Shown: positions 25,908 through 37,800, counted from the first letter of the stretch. The stretch: 56,127 nucleotides of DNA from Chthoniobacteraceae bacterium (GCA_947471505.1 CANIWM010000033.1:1-56127), one strand, 5' to 3'. Numbers and translations are program-made. Notes: generated by a model not told the origin, from the letters alone.

Positions 25908-26599
25908 TATGTCGCGATGTCGAGCATCGAGCGAAGGAACCCACGACTAGGCCGGGCCCGCGTCTGGTAAAGCAAAGTGCCGGGACCGGTAAAACGATTC
26001 ACCAGTCCCTCACCGGAGAAATAGGAGTGCCGGATGGACGACGTCACTTTCACCGTCTCGAAGCGCATCGTGTCAGAAAACGCCACGATGTACCGATTAT
26101 CCAAAACGAATCGCTCACCCTCCGCGAGCGTCTGCTCCACCAGCGAGCCATAGCTGGAAACGAAGACATTCCCTTCGCCCTCGGTCCGCATAAGGAAGAG
26201 CCCGCGCGTGGCCAGCCAGCCTTTCAATCCCGCATATTTGAGGCTGACTTGCACGCCGCTCGTGCATGCCAAAAATGCACCGCTTGCGATGAAGTGGTTC
26301 GTCCCCGGCTTTACCTCGATGCTGCGGATCTCCCCGGTTTCGTTCGGGGCGAGAATGAGCCGCTCGCCATCGCGCTTCGCCGTATAGACGGCGGTGAAAA
26401 AACTCTCTCCCGCAAGCCAACTCCGCGCGGCACTGCGAAACCCTGAACTCCCGCTCATGTGCGAGCCAGCGCCGGCTTTCAAATCCAGCCCGGTCGTCAT
26501 CCCCAACATGCAGCCCGGCTGAACGGCAATCGACTCCCCTTCGGAGAAGCGAAACTCCAGCGTGGTAAATGTCGGCGCGTGCGCGATGACGTGCTCCAT
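25907..26599 (-). CDS. AIM24/TIGR00266 family protein
   Basis: The 230-residue protein matches the AIM24 (TIGR00266) family: a beta-rich trimer-like fold seen here as 'EGESIAVQPGCMLGMT', 'GESFFTAVYTA', 'GLFLMRTEGEGNVFVSSYG' and 'FVLDNRYIVAFSD'. The family has no established biochemical role; the eukaryotic namesake affects mitochondrial inner membrane organisation. It lies between a small membrane protein gene and an M48 protease gene in one transcription unit, which suggests a membrane-related job. Confidence 0.88.
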   Translation of the reverse strand: MEHVIAHAPTFTTLEFRFSEGESIAVQPGCMLGMTTGLDLKAGAGSHMSGSSGFRSAARSWLAGESFFTAVYTAKRDGERLILAPNETGEIRSIEVKPGTNHFIASGAFLACTSGVQVSLKYAGLKGWLATRGLFLMRTEGEGNVFVSSYGSLVEQTLAEGERFVLDNRYIVAFSDTMRFETVKVTSSIRHSYFSGEGLVNRFTGPGTLLYQTRARPSRGFLRSMLDIAT

Positions 26600-26609
26600 T
26601 TCGCGCGGC

Positions 26610-26840
26610 TTACTGGTCCGCTGGCGGACTCATCTTTTGGCGCACGATGTATCCGACAAAGCTGATGATCATCAGGATGCCCAGAAAGATCAAACACGCC
26701 ACGATGCGCGACACTCCAAAGACGCTGGCGATCGTGCCGATGCAGATGTCGTAGATGGCGACCATGATGAACCAGCGAATCATTTCGGCGATGAATCCGC
26801 CGCCACGGCCTGCGAGTGGGAGTGAGAATTGAGCGATCAT
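26610..26840 (-). CDS. small membrane protein
   Basis: The 76-residue protein has two membrane segments (about residues 22-42 and 45-66, FIMVAIYDICIGTIASVFGV and VACLIFLGILMIISFVGYIV). Its end, RQKMSPPADQ, would lie in the cytoplasm or periplasm. It lies 10 bp upstream of the AIM24 gene and is the first gene of the operon that ends with the M48 protease. No family was recognised beyond short PVC membrane proteins of this kind. Confidence 0.75.
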   Translation of the reverse strand: MIAQFSLPLAGRGGGFIAEMIRWFIMVAIYDICIGTIASVFGVSRIVACLIFLGILMIISFVGYIVRQKMSPPADQ

Positions 26841-27023
26841 AGTATGGTTGGTTTGAGCGCCCCGATGTATTCAGGAGCGCAAGTGGTGACAAGTTTGAAA
26901 TTAGGCATCACACGCCTGAAACTTGCGTCGGGGATTGGGACATTTCTCAACGAGCAACGGAAACCGCCTCTCTCTACACCCTCAACCTCCGCCATTTCCG
27001 CTCCCTGGTTCCTGGAGACACGA

Positions 27024-28931
27024 TCATCGCGAGTCCTTAGAAGACGCGACTGCCCCCCGGATGCGCTGATTGACGAACGGGTAGCTGGTGACGACTTCTG
27101 TGATGAGCGTCTGCATGTGGTAGCCGTCTTTGGCGATGGTTTCGACGACATGATCGACGACGATTTCGTCGTAGCCTTCGAGCTGGCGGCACAGGGCGTA
27201 GGCCAGCAGTTTCTCCGTGAGGTTTCGCGCGAGGTCGGTGGCGCGGGCGGCGATGATGACTTTGAGTTCTTTGGGCGATGAGAAGCGCTTGCCGCCGGGC
27301 AGTTCGCCTGCGGCGTCAATCGCGCCGCCGGTGTCGTCGCGGTCGCGCCAGCGGCCGATGGCGTCGAAGTTCTCTAGCCCAAAGCCGATGGGGTCGAGAA
27401 TCTTGTGGCAGTTGGCGCAGACGGAATTTGTACGGTGGAGTTCGGTGCGCTGGCGGAGCGTCAAATTCTCGACCGACTTCTTGTCCTGCTTCTCCAAGGG
27501 CGGGACGTTTGGCGGTGCGGGTGGGACGTGTTCGCCGAGGACTTGTTCGAGCACCCACACTCCGCGTTTAACGGCGCTGGTGCGGTTCGGAAACGAGGTT
27601 GTGGCGAGGATGGCGGGCATTCCGAGGATGCCGCCGCGGTTGGGGTCGGCGAGTTTTACTCTACGCATCTCGGGGCCGGTGACGGTTTTTTCCATGCCGT
27701 AAAGGGCGGCGAGGGTGCCGTTGAGGAACGTGTAATCGCTATCGACAAAGCCGACGACGCTGCGGTTTTCCCGCACCATGCTGCCGAAGAAGAGGCGGGC
27801 TTCGTCGGTCATCGCCGTGCGCATTTCGCGGGTCATCTGCGGAAATTTGGCGGTATCGAATGCTTTACTCTGCAAGCTCCCGACGCCGAGCCACTGCGCG
27901 CCGAATCCATCGAATAACGCCCTCGAACGCGGGTCCGCGAGAAGTCGCCGCACCTGCGCTTTAAGAATCGCGGGCTCGTGCAATTTCCCGGCATCAGCGA
28001 GAGCCGAGAGTTCGGCATCAGGCATGGTCGCCCACAGGAGATACGACAAACGGGAGGCGAGTTGGTGGTCATCGAGCGGGGCGATATCGCGTCCCGATTC
28101 AAACTCCTTGGCGGGCGTAATGAAAAGAAACTGGGGCGAGACGAGGACGGCTTTGAGCATCAGCCGCAGGGCATCGGCGTGGGCGAGTTTGTTTCCGCGC
28201 GCGAGATCGAAGACGGAGAGCAGGACATCGAGTTCCGCTTCGGACGGCGGACGGCGATACGCTTTTCGTGCGATAGAACGGGCGATGTTTTTCGCTGCTG
28301 CGCGGGGATCGCTCCCCGGCAGAAGCGGTTCGCCGAAGAGACGCTTTTGCACGTCTTTGGATGCCAGAGCGCGATCGAGCACGTCGTTAGCAATCGCGAG
28401 ATACTGCTCCGACTGGAGCGGCGAGAGCGTGTTCAAATATCCTTCACCGAACACTTCATCCGGCAGTTCGTGTGCGATGCCCGGGTCCACGCCGAAAAGA
28501 TCACGGAGCGTGTTGCCATACTCCATTTTGCTCAGCCGTCGGATCACAAACGCACCCGGATCTTTCGAGCTGAGGAACTTCAACTTACCGATCCCGTCCA
28601 TGAACTTCTTTCGCTCCTCTTCCGTCGGCTGCTTGTCCACATCATCCGGCGGCATGTCATGGGCCTTCACGTTTGCAAGCGCCTGCTTCCACCGCTTGCC
28701 GGATGCCGACTCGCCGGGGTCCTTGAGTGCGGGTTCGAAGTTGATCCCGCCTTTCTGTTTTTTGATGCCGTGGCAGCTCGAACAGTAGTTCTTTACGAAC
28801 GGCGCGACGTCGTCACCAAACGACTTCTTGGCATCGGCGTGCAGCGCGGCAAAATCTTCACTACCCGCTTTGCACGGTGCCACGAGGGCCAAGGCAATCG
28901 CGGCAATGGCGAGAATTCCCGAAACCCTCAT
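27024..28931 (-). CDS. PVC-type cytochrome c protein with DUF1587/1592/1588/1585
   Basis: The 635-residue exported protein has a signal peptide, a first heme motif CSSCH (Cys50-His54), then the region order typical of DUF1587 ([15 protein letters not shown]), DUF1595, DUF1592, DUF1588 (with [22 protein letters not shown]-like motif) and DUF1585. A second heme motif, CANCH, lies in DUF1588. Such proteins are large in PVC bacteria and are thought to be periplasmic, tied to degradation of complex carbon, with function unproven. The usual DUF1552 partner gene is not adjacent. A longer frame to 29858 is antisense to the EI24-type gene and not real. Confidence 0.9.
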   Translation of the reverse strand: MRVSGILAIAAIALALVAPCKAGSEDFAALHADAKKSFGDDVAPFVKNYCSSCHGIKKQKGGINFEPALKDPGESASGKRWKQALANVKAHDMPPDDVDKQPTEEERKKFMDGIGKLKFLSSKDPGAFVIRRLSKMEYGNTLRDLFGVDPGIAHELPDEVFGEGYLNTLSPLQSEQYLAIANDVLDRALASKDVQKRLFGEPLLPGSDPRAAAKNIARSIARKAYRRPPSEAELDVLLSVFDLARGNKLAHADALRLMLKAVLVSPQFLFITPAKEFESGRDIAPLDDHQLASRLSYLLWATMPDAELSALADAGKLHEPAILKAQVRRLLADPRSRALFDGFGAQWLGVGSLQSKAFDTAKFPQMTREMRTAMTDEARLFFGSMVRENRSVVGFVDSDYTFLNGTLAALYGMEKTVTGPEMRRVKLADPNRGGILGMPAILATTSFPNRTSAVKRGVWVLEQVLGEHVPPAPPNVPPLEKQDKKSVENLTLRQRTELHRTNSVCANCHKILDPIGFGLENFDAIGRWRDRDDTGGAIDAAGELPGGKRFSSPKELKVIIAARATDLARNLTEKLLAYALCRQLEGYDEIVVDHVVETIAKDGYHMQTLITEVVTSYPFVNQRIRGAVASSKDSR

Positions 28932-29042
28932 CCTGCGCTGCAAACTGTATTTTGATCGATCATCCTCTGCTCTAGCCAAATCAGAGCGAGGTCTTTGCAG
29001 GAATCTACTTGGCAACGCAAGGCGACCACCGATGCTCCGCGC

Positions 29043-29723
29043 ATGATCGCCGCCTTGCGCCGCACACTTGCCGACCTCTTGAGCCCGCGGCTGACGTGGA
29101 CGCTCATCAAAGCCGTACTGCTGAGTGCGCTGGCGTATGCGACTGTGTGGGGCGCCGCGTGGTGGCTCATCATGCGCTCGCAGTGGGCAAATACCGAATG
29201 GCTGAATCAATCGCTGCACGTGCTCGGTGGGCTCGGAGTGATGGTCCTTTCGCTGATCCTTTTTCCTTCCGCGTTTGGCGTCGTGCAGGCGCTCTTCATC
29301 GACGGCGTGGCGGACCGAATCGAATCGAAGCACTACCCCGAGCTCGGTGCAGCACGCGGAGCGGCGGTTTGGGATGGAATGATTGTCGCGCTGAACGTGC
29401 TGGCGCTCATGGTCGTGGTGAATTTGGTGATGCTGCCAGTTTACATCCTCGGGAGCATCTTCCTCGGCGCGGGCATGATCCTCTTTTATGCCGCGAACGG
29501 CTGGCTCTGCGGGCGCGAGTATTTCGTGCAGGTGGCATTGCGCCGGATGACCCGCGCGGAAACCAAGCTCTGGACGCGCGCAAACCGCAGCACACTCTGG
29601 CTGGCCGGCATCGCCATCACGCTGTTGGGGACCGTGCCGCTGCTGAACCTCGCGGCACCGGTCGTGGGCTGCGTCTTCATGGTGCATATCGCCCGCACCC
29701 TGCGTCCGCCGACAGCCGCGTGA
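29043..29723 (+). CDS. EI24-domain membrane protein (CysZ-like)
   Basis: The 226-residue protein has about four membrane segments, the first at residues 22-44, and the EI24/CysZ-type region '[20 protein letters not shown]' followed by '[17 protein letters not shown]'. The family includes the sulfate transporter CysZ, but many members have unknown substrates and no cysteine genes are nearby. The start at 29043 avoids a 16-residue polar extension starting at 28995. It is divergent from the cytochrome gene and convergent with recD. Confidence 0.8.
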   Translation: MIAALRRTLADLLSPRLTWTLIKAVLLSALAYATVWGAAWWLIMRSQWANTEWLNQSLHVLGGLGVMVLSLILFPSAFGVVQALFIDGVADRIESKHYPELGAARGAAVWDGMIVALNVLALMVVVNLVMLPVYILGSIFLGAGMILFYAANGWLCGREYFVQVALRRMTRAETKLWTRANRSTLWLAGIAITLLGTVPLLNLAAPVVGCVFMVHIARTLRPPTAA

Positions 29724-29763
29724 CGCACGAATCCGCGGCGACGCAGTAAAGAAAGGGCTCGTC

Positions 29764-31392
29764 CTATCCCCAAAGCCGCTCGCGCAGGCCGCTGAAGCGC
29801 TGGACGGCTCTGGTGAGGCAGGGGGTGAGAGCGGCTTCGTTCCACCAAAGCTCCACATTTTCCCGCGCGCGGGTGACGGCGGTGTAGAGGAGTTCGCGGG
29901 AGAGGATGGGCACGTCGCGCGGGGGGAGGACGACGAGGATGCGGCGAAATTCGCTGCCTTGCGATTTGTGGACGGTCATGGCGAAGGCCGTCTCGTGCTC
30001 GGGGAGGCGCGTGGGGGCGAGGGCGCGGAGGGTGCCGTCTTCGCCGGTGAAGAATGCGCGGAGTGCGCCGCCGGAGTCGGGGTCGGGGAGGATGATGCCG
30101 ATGTCGCCGTTGAAGAGGCGGAGGTTGTAGTCGTTGCGGCGGATGAGGATGGGGCGGCCTGCGTAGTTGCGGTCGGTGGGGGCGATGAGGCCGGCGGCTT
30201 CGAGGGCGCGCTCGGTGAGGCGGTTGAGCTGCTCGGCGCTGCCGTCGCCGGTGCGCGTGGCGGTGAGGATGCGGTAGTGGGCGAATTGCGCGAGGGCTTC
30301 GGCGGGCGTGGGCGCGGTGAGGTAGGGGCGGAATCCTTCGACGACTCGGGAGGCGAGGGGCGTGGCGAAAGCGGATGAAATTTCCAAGGAGGTGAGGTCG
30401 GTGCGCGGGACTTTAAGGAGGGCGCGGACGGAGCCTTCGTTGCCGGTGCGGATGGCGCGGCTGAGCCGATGGATGCTGCTTTCATCGCCAAAGCGGTGGT
30501 TGCGTGTCAGCTCGGTGATGCAGTCGCGCATGGGGCCGGTGGTACCATCGTGGAGGCCCGCGCAGATGTCGCCGAGGATGTGGCCGGCTTCGACGCTGGC
30601 GAGCTGGTCTTTATCGCCGAGGAGGATGACGCGCGTGGTGGGGCGGAGGGCATCGAAGAGCCGCGCCATGAGCGGGAGGTCCACCATCGTGGCTTCATCA
30701 ATGACGACGACTTCGGCGGGGAGGGGATTGCTGGCGCTGAACTTGAACTCCGGAGAGCCGGGGCGACTGCCGAGGAGGCGATGCACGGTGCTGGCTTCCG
30801 CTGGTAAAAGGGCGCGCACTTCCGGCGGGAGTGCGAATTTTTCTAGCGTGGCCTTGAGCGATTCGCCGATGCGCGCCGCCGCTTTGCCGGTGGGCGCGGC
30901 GATGGCGATGCGTCCGCGATTTCCGCTCGCGGCAAACTGCGTGGCAAGCTGCGCCAGCGCGACGGTGGCGGTGTAGGTCTTGCCGGTTCCGGGTCCTCCG
31001 GTGATGACGCTGAAGCTGCGGGTGAGCGCATTTTGCACCGCTGCGCGCTGGAGCGGATCGGGGAGCGCGATGCTCGGCTCGCTGGCGGCGCTGGCGGGCG
31101 CGGCGCACCGGGCGAGGAGGTTGAGCGCGAGCCGGTTCTCGTGGTCCCAATACCGCTGGAGATACAGCCGCCCTGCCGCGTCGAGGATGAGCGGACGGAA
31201 ATCCCCCGGCCCGCCGACGACGCCGCACGCGCGGAGCTGCCGGATGCCGACGACTTGCTCCGGCGGGAGGCAGACGTGCCCTTGCTCCAGCGCCTCGCAG
31301 AGCGCGGTGACGCTGGCTTCCAACTCCGGGACGTTGGAGCCGTGGAGCCGCGTGAGCAGGCGGATGAGATGTGGCGCGATGGCTTTGCTCAT
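29764..31392 (-). CDS. recD: exodeoxyribonuclease V alpha subunit RecD
   Basis: The 542-residue protein is the 5'-3' helicase subunit of RecBCD. An N-terminal domain (1-110) is followed by the Walker A motif TGGPGTGKT (131-139), Walker [12 protein letters not shown] and the UvrD-C2-type motif [10 protein letters not shown] close to the end, with the arginine-containing [11 protein letters not shown]. It is slightly shorter than the enterobacterial RecD (about 600). Its start overlaps the recB stop by ATGA. Together with recC and recB it forms the enzyme that processes double-strand breaks. Confidence 0.95.
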   Translation of the reverse strand: MSKAIAPHLIRLLTRLHGSNVPELEASVTALCEALEQGHVCLPPEQVVGIRQLRACGVVGGPGDFRPLILDAAGRLYLQRYWDHENRLALNLLARCAAPASAASEPSIALPDPLQRAAVQNALTRSFSVITGGPGTGKTYTATVALAQLATQFAASGNRGRIAIAAPTGKAAARIGESLKATLEKFALPPEVRALLPAEASTVHRLLGSRPGSPEFKFSASNPLPAEVVVIDEATMVDLPLMARLFDALRPTTRVILLGDKDQLASVEAGHILGDICAGLHDGTTGPMRDCITELTRNHRFGDESSIHRLSRAIRTGNEGSVRALLKVPRTDLTSLEISSAFATPLASRVVEGFRPYLTAPTPAEALAQFAHYRILTATRTGDGSAEQLNRLTERALEAAGLIAPTDRNYAGRPILIRRNDYNLRLFNGDIGIILPDPDSGGALRAFFTGEDGTLRALAPTRLPEHETAFAMTVHKSQGSEFRRILVVLPPRDVPILSRELLYTAVTRARENVELWWNEAALTPCLTRAVQRFSGLRERLWG

Positions 31393-34300
31393 GGTGTGGA
31401 AAAGAGGGCGTCGAGCCGTGCAAGCGCGGCCAAGTCCGGCTCTGCGCGATGGATGCCGAGTGCGGGCTGGAAGGGCTCCACGCCACGCAGGAACACGTAG
31501 AAGACAGTGCCGAGGTGGCGCGCCGGGTCGTATTTTTTGAGGCGCAGCCGCAAGTAGCGGTGCAGCGCGAGGAGATAGAGCTGCCACTGCAAGTCGTAGC
31601 GATGGTGGGCGATCTCCGCTTTCATCGCATCCGCCGTGTAGCTCTCGCTCGTTGGGCCGAGGCCGTTCGATTTCCAGTCGAGGATGTGGAAGCGCCCGTC
31701 GTGCTCGAAGACGAGGTCCATGAATCCTTTCAGCACGCCGCGTCGTGGCTCGAAGGAAAGCCCCGCCTCCACAAACGCCGATAGCTCCTGCGGCGTGATG
31801 AGCCCGGCGGGCAAATGAAACTCCAGCTCGCGCAAGGTGCGCTGCATGGGGATGGCGGAAAGCCGGAGCCCGCTGGCCTCCATCGGCAGTTCCAGCGCGG
31901 AGTCGTCGTGTTTGCGGGATTTCTTGGCTGGCGGCGGCGGCGGTGGGGAAATGAGCAGCGGGACTTCGAGGAGCTTGCGCACGGTCTGCACGACGGAGAG
32001 CGTGTGGTCTATCGAGTGCATCCCGTGGAGGCGCAGCTTGCTCTCCACGAGCGCGTGGATGGTGCTCGGGCGGGTAAAATCGAGATGCTCCAAGATGTCG
32101 TGCAAGCAGACGCCCGCCTTCATCCCGCCGGGGAATGCGTGGATGCCGCGCCGCTCGCCTGTGACGACGGGGCGCACGTCGCGGTCGTGATCCGCCGCAT
32201 CGGAGTCGTGGGCGGCGGTGAACGCGGTGAAGCTCGACACGCGCCACGAGCGGTCAATGCGCCCGTGAAATCTGCGCGCATCGCCGGGCGCTGCCTCGCT
32301 CGTTGTAGGCGTGTACCGCGCGTCGGCAACTTCCGGGATGTCCACCAGCGCGAACTGCTCTGGCGCGGATGTGGCGAGCGTGGCCAGCGTGTTGCGGAGC
32401 ATCTCTTTGGTGAGGCTCTCGCTGTGGGCGCGCAGTGCGGCGGGCGCGTCATTCCCGGCGCTGGCAGGCGACTCCAGCAGCCACATGAGCGCGCTATTTT
32501 CGCTCTTGTGAAACTCGCCCCACACAACGTGGCACTCGTGCTTTGCCCGCGTGAGGGCGACGTAGAGCAGGCGCATCCGCTCGGCGAGTTGCTCGTGCTC
32601 GGCGCGGGTGATGGCCTCGGCGTGCAGCGGCGATCCGAGGTCGAGGATGGCGTGGTCGTCGTCGTCGTGAAAAAGCGGGTCTTGGTTCTTAAAGAGGTCC
32701 GCTTTGGTCCACAGGAACGGGCAGAAGACAACGGGCCATTCGAGCCCTTTGCTTTTGTGGATGGTGAGGATTTTCACCGCGTCGTCGTCGCGCTCCAGTC
32801 GCAGTTCTTTGTCGTCGCCGGAGCCGGGCTCGCGCACTTGCTCGGAGAACCAGCGGAGCAATCCGCTCGGCCCAAGCTGGAACTCTTGCGCGGTGGAATG
32901 CAGCAGTTCGGCGAGGTGGAGAAGGTTCGTGAGACTGCGCTCGCCCTGCGGCTGGGTGAGGATTCGCGGGCGAAGCTGCTCCGCATGGATCAGCTCGCGG
33001 AACATCTGGATGAACCCGCCTTCGCGCCAGCGGATGTGGTAGCCGTGGAAGCGCGCCAGCACCGCCTCCCACTCGTGCGACTCCGCGCCCAAGCGATCGA
33101 GCCCCTCGGCATCGTAGCCGAAAATGCGCGTGGCAAGTGCGGCGCGGATGCCCGGTTCCCGCGAGGGAGTGGACAGCGCGGCGGCGACGATGAGCAGCTC
33201 GCGCGCTTCGTCGGAGGCGAAGACGTTCGCATTGCTCAGCACCACGGAGGGAACGCCGCGCGCGCCGAGGGCGGCCTGCATTTGCTGGCACTGCGAATTG
33301 TTCGCGCAAAGGACTGCGCAGTCTCGCGGAAGCAGCGAGCCGCCGAGCATCCGCACGATTTCGCTGGCGACGATGTGGGGCAGTTCGTCATTCGCTTTAG
33401 CGGCGGTGATGGGCTCTTCGGACTCCCAAAACCAAAAGCGCATCGGCGGGCGGGAGGAAGGCTGCTGCTTGGCTGCGAGCACGGGAGCGAAAGGAATGCG
33501 CGCATCAATGAACGGCGCGGGCGGGCGGCTGAAAAGCGTGTTCACGGACGCGACAAGCTGCGCGTCGGAGCGGTAATTCGTATCGAGCCAAAACTTCCGT
33601 CCCGCCTGCTGCGTGACGCGGAGGTAGGTGAAAAGGTCCGCGCCGCGAAAGCCGTAGATGGCCTGCTTCGGGTCGCCGATGAGGAAGAGCCGCTGCGGGC
33701 TTTCGGCGAAGAGCTGCTCGAAAATCCCCGCCTGAATCGGGTCGGTATCCTGGAACTCATCCACGAGCGCGGCGTCGAACTTCCCACGCACGGCAGCGAT
33801 CAAATGCTCCGCGCCGGGGCGATGCAGCGCGGTGTGAAAGATGGAGAGCAAGTCGCCAAACGCCACGAGCCCGAGCCGCTCCTTGCGTGCCGCCAAGTCG
33901 CCGCGCGCCCATTCCAAGAAGGCTGAGCGTGTGCTCGCCGCATACTCCGCGCAGGCCACCTCGAAGTCCTCGCACCACGTCATGAACGGGTGCGACGGCA
34001 GCAGCTTCTTTTTCCCGACGCCTTTCTTTTTCTGAATGTAGGACGGGCGAAAATACTCCAGCGCCTCATACGCGCCGAGCGGTGCGCGTTCGTCGGTGGC
34101 CAGCAAATCGGCGAGTTCGAACTGCGGCTGGATGATCTCCGGTTTCTTCCACTCGCCGATGACCCAATCCGCATCGGTGATGAAGATGCGCTCCACCGCA
34201 TCGCGCCAAGTCGGCCACGCGGCGCGGAATTCGGCGAGCATCGTTCGGATGCTTTCGGCTGCGCGTTGCGCGTCAGCGGCGGGCGGGCGGATGCTGGCGA

Positions 34301-34871
34301 GCGCGTGGTTTGCGGCGTTGGCGTAGAGCTTCGCGAGGTGCTCGGGCGTGAGCCCTTTGAGCATGGCGATGGGCGTGAGGCCGGGCTCGGGCTGGCTGTA
34401 GTGCTGCCGCCAAAAATCCTCCGCTGTCTCCCGCACGAGCGCGCTCTCATCCGGCACCAGCTCAAGCGCGGGGCGTGTGCCGCTCTCGAAGGTGCGCTCG
34501 GAAAGCATCCGGTGGCAGAAGCCGTGGATGGTGGAGATGCTGGCCTGATCAAAGTCCCGCAGCGCCGCCGCCAAGCGCGGGCGTTTGTCCGCGTGGCGGG
34601 TGAGAAACTCGGCGATAAAGGGCGTCGGTTTCGCACGAGGAGAATCTTCCAGCGCTTCGGCGAGGAGGTCGCGGATTCGGCTGCGCAATTCCGCAGTCGC
34701 GGGGATGGTGTAAGTCGTGATGACGATCCTGCCGATGGGGATGCCCTCCTCCGCGATGAGCCGCAGCACGAGAGCCGCGAGCGCGTAAGTCTTGCCCGTG
34801 CCCGCGCTGGCTTCGAGGAGCGTCACGCCCGGCGGGAGCGGTGTATCGAGTAGGAGAAAAGGCGGGTTCAT
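31389..34871 (-). CDS. recB: exodeoxyribonuclease V beta subunit RecB
   Basis: The 1160-residue protein has the N-terminal helicase domain with Walker A ASAGTGKT (21-28), the UvrD-type motif VDEFQDTDPIQ, GDPKQAIYGFRGAD, and the C-terminal nuclease domain with FMDLVFEHDG and DWKSN (about residues 1050-1069), the metal-binding nuclease core. So both 3'-5' helicase and nuclease functions look intact. Length is close to that of the E. coli protein (1180). Start at 34871 and stop at 31389 both form ATGA overlaps with recC and recD. Confidence 0.96.
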   Translation of the reverse strand: MNPPFLLLDTPLPPGVTLLEASAGTGKTYALAALVLRLIAEEGIPIGRIVITTYTIPATAELRSRIRDLLAEALEDSPRAKPTPFIAEFLTRHADKRPRLAAALRDFDQASISTIHGFCHRMLSERTFESGTRPALELVPDESALVRETAEDFWRQHYSQPEPGLTPIAMLKGLTPEHLAKLYANAANHALASIRPPAADAQRAAESIRTMLAEFRAAWPTWRDAVERIFITDADWVIGEWKKPEIIQPQFELADLLATDERAPLGAYEALEYFRPSYIQKKKGVGKKKLLPSHPFMTWCEDFEVACAEYAASTRSAFLEWARGDLAARKERLGLVAFGDLLSIFHTALHRPGAEHLIAAVRGKFDAALVDEFQDTDPIQAGIFEQLFAESPQRLFLIGDPKQAIYGFRGADLFTYLRVTQQAGRKFWLDTNYRSDAQLVASVNTLFSRPPAPFIDARIPFAPVLAAKQQPSSRPPMRFWFWESEEPITAAKANDELPHIVASEIVRMLGGSLLPRDCAVLCANNSQCQQMQAALGARGVPSVVLSNANVFASDEARELLIVAAALSTPSREPGIRAALATRIFGYDAEGLDRLGAESHEWEAVLARFHGYHIRWREGGFIQMFRELIHAEQLRPRILTQPQGERSLTNLLHLAELLHSTAQEFQLGPSGLLRWFSEQVREPGSGDDKELRLERDDDAVKILTIHKSKGLEWPVVFCPFLWTKADLFKNQDPLFHDDDDHAILDLGSPLHAEAITRAEHEQLAERMRLLYVALTRAKHECHVVWGEFHKSENSALMWLLESPASAGNDAPAALRAHSESLTKEMLRNTLATLATSAPEQFALVDIPEVADARYTPTTSEAAPGDARRFHGRIDRSWRVSSFTAFTAAHDSDAADHDRDVRPVVTGERRGIHAFPGGMKAGVCLHDILEHLDFTRPSTIHALVESKLRLHGMHSIDHTLSVVQTVRKLLEVPLLISPPPPPPAKKSRKHDDSALELPMEASGLRLSAIPMQRTLRELEFHLPAGLITPQELSAFVEAGLSFEPRRGVLKGFMDLVFEHDGRFHILDWKSNGLGPTSESYTADAMKAEIAHHRYDLQWQLYLLALHRYLRLRLKKYDPARHLGTVFYVFLRGVEPFQPALGIHRAEPDLAALARLDALFSTP

Positions 34872-37800
34872 TTCAGCGGGGTGCGGTGGTTTAAGAGCGG
34901 TGTGAATACGGCGAGCGCGAGCTTGGCGAAATCCTCGCCGAGCGGCTCCGGCGCGTCGCGCCAGATGAGGGCGTTCCACGGGTCGCGGGACTCGGGTTTG
35001 CCGGTGCTGAATTGCCCGCCGAGCCACTTCCCCTTGGCCGCATCCAGAGGGTCTGCCGTTTTCCTTCCGCCGATGTTCAGCGAGTATTCTGTGAACGCCA
35101 TCGAGCTTTCCGGGAAGAGCGGGAGCGGCTTTGCGTGTAGCGCGGCGTAGAGCGCGAGCAGGTCTTGCAGCGCGGTCGTGGCCTCGGCGGGAGTGAGCTT
35201 GCAGTAGGTGAACGCTCCCTTATCCTCGATGAGGAAAGAGCAGGGCTCTATACCCGGCGGCACGGCGACGCACAGCGCGAGGTGGGCGATCCATGCGCGG
35301 AGAAAATCGCGCCCTTTCAGCGCGGCGGGGCGGATGCTGAGCAATCCAGACGAGGTGGCGATTCGCAACGAGCCGGTGATCCGCCAGTCGCCGATACCGA
35401 TGGCCACGGGAACGGGCTCCTTTGCCGGGCTGGGCGCGAGAGCGGTGAGTCGCTCTACGTCGAGCGCGGTGTCGCGGAAGAAGCTCTCGCCCGCGTAGCC
35501 GTGTGGCAGCGCGCCGGTGCCGGTCGTCGCTGGGAGCAGGGTATCGGCGTCCACTCCGCTGAAGTGTGCGGCGGTGAGCTGGCTGGCGATGGCGTATTCA
35601 TCAAGGCGCGTCGTTTTCAGAGGCTCGACGTCTTCGGGCTGCGGATCGTCGAACGGGAGCTGGATGCCAAGTCGCTCGCGGGCGAAAAACTGCGCGGGCT
35701 TGATGAGCGCGTCCGTGAGGCGGTCGAGCGTCACGTCGTGCGAAACCTCGGCGGCGACAAGCGGGGCAGCGAATGGCAGCGGGTTGCTGCGAGCGCACGA
35801 CGATGCGGCACCGCGTGCATTTTCTGCGGAGTAGCTGAAGAGCGGACCGCCCTCGAAGTAGCGCGGGCTGAAGGGTTGCAGCCGGTGCTTCGTGATGAGC
35901 GCATCCGCCGCGACGCCGTAGTTGCGCGCCAGCACGTCGAGCAATTCGGAGACGACGACGCTCGGCGGCAGCGGGCTGTTATCCTGCGAGGACTGGCCGC
36001 ACCACGAGAGGATGAGGCGGTCGCGGGCGCTGATGATTGCTTCGAGAAAAAGGTAGCGGTCGTCGTCGCGAGTCGAGCGGTCGCCGGGGCGCGGGTGGGC
36101 GGCAGTGAGGTCGAAAGCGGGGGCGCGGTCTTGGCGAGGGAACGCGCCGTCGTTCATCCCGAGCAGACAAATCACGCGATGCGGAATCGCTCGCATGGGC
36201 CGCAGCGAGCAGAACGTCACGCCGCCGCGCAGGAAGGAGTTGGCGCGCTGTGGGCCTGCGATCAGCTCGCGCACGCAATCGCGGATGACGCTGAACGGCA
36301 CGGGTTCGCGGTGCTGTGCGAGGTCTGCGTTTGCGGCGAGGGAGGCGAGGGCTTGTGCCACGTCGCGCCATTGCTCGGCGAAGTCGTGGTCGCTCTCGCA
36401 GAGTGTGAGAAGCGCCGCGTGCAGCGAGGTGCTCCACTCGGCGGCGGGGCGCGGTTCGCGAAGCGCGGCGGTCTGCTCGAACAGCGCGTGGGTAAATGCG
36501 GCGAAGTGTCCGAGCGAGTCGGCGAGGCTCCCTTCCACGGCGGGCTCGGGCAGGATTCCCTCGAAAAGCTGCGCACCATCGCCGGGCAGCGCGAAGCCGA
36601 GAATGAGCCGATCCAGCCCGAACTGCCATGTGTGCTCGGGGGTTGGCGGGAGATGTAGCTCCGCACGGTGCGCGGCATCACGGCCCCAGCGGATGCCGCT
36701 CTCGACGACCCATTGGCGGACGAGCGGTAGGTCGGATTCGGTGAAGCCGAACTTCGTGTGAATCGCCGGGCAGTCGAGCAGCGAGAGCACGGAAGTCGCC
36801 GTGAAGCGCGAGTCGGCCAGCTCCAGCGCGGAGAGGAAGGCATCCGCCACGCCGCTCTCCGCGCGCACTTCGCGGTCGGCGATGGAGAAAGGGAAGCGCA
36901 CCGCGTCGCTCTCCGGCGCTCCGAAGACGCCCTCAATATAAGGCGCGTAGTCTTCGATGTTCGGCACGGCGACGAGCACATCGCGCGGGGTGAGCGTCGG
37001 GTCGGTGTCAAAAAGGGCGAGCAACTGATCGTGGAGAACTTCCAGCTCGCGGACGGGCGAATGGCAGTTGTGCAGGCGGATGCTGTCGTCGGGCAGCGCC
37101 TTTTCAATGTCGGGCGTAAGCTCCAAAATATCGTCCTGCACGCGAGCGAGCAGCGTGGTGCGCTCCGTGGAGATGAACGCCTCGAACTCCTCACCCGCAG
37201 ACAGTCCGACGAGCGATTCGTGAAAATCGCGCCCCACTTTCCCGAGGCTCCCGAGCAGCGGATGGCCGGGCTCGGCAAACTCCGCGCCGACGATCTTTTT
37301 GTGGCGAGCAGCCCATTGCGCGAGGCGGGCGATTTCCCGCTCGCTCATCGTGTCGCCCCAGTAGTGCCGCGTGGGTGCGAGGAGGAAGAGATGCACTTCG
37401 CGGTGCGCCGCCACCATCGTGAGAAACTCCACGTAAGTCGGCGCGAGCGAACTCAGCCCAAAGATGGCGCAGCGCGGAGCTGGCGTGCTGGCGATGCCCG
37501 CCGCCTTCGCCAAGAGCGCGGCGGGGTGTGTCGCGCCATCGGCGAGCGCCAGCCAGAGCCGCGCCTGCCAGCGTTCCTCGGGCGTAAAGCGGCCCGCATC
37601 CCACTCGCGGAGCATCTGCGGGCGGTGCGCGACGTAGCGGTCGAAAGTGGCGGCGAGTTGTTGGCAGAGCTGCCACAGTTTCGCCGGGTCTTGACCTGCA
37701 TAGCTGGCGAGCTGCGCAAACTCCGGCTCGCCGAGTAGAGAGGGCAAAACGGCGTGGATGCGCCACGGCAGCACCTCGCGCCGATACACCGCCGAGACCG

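Noticed and set aside
31815-33926. 703-codon open frame antisense to recB
   Set aside because: A shadow frame caused by high GC; its protein is Gly/Arg/His/Glu-rich without motifs, while recB shows full helicase and nuclease motifs.
35165-36658. 497-codon open frame antisense to recC
   Set aside because: Same reason: low-complexity product opposite a gene with clear RecC motifs.
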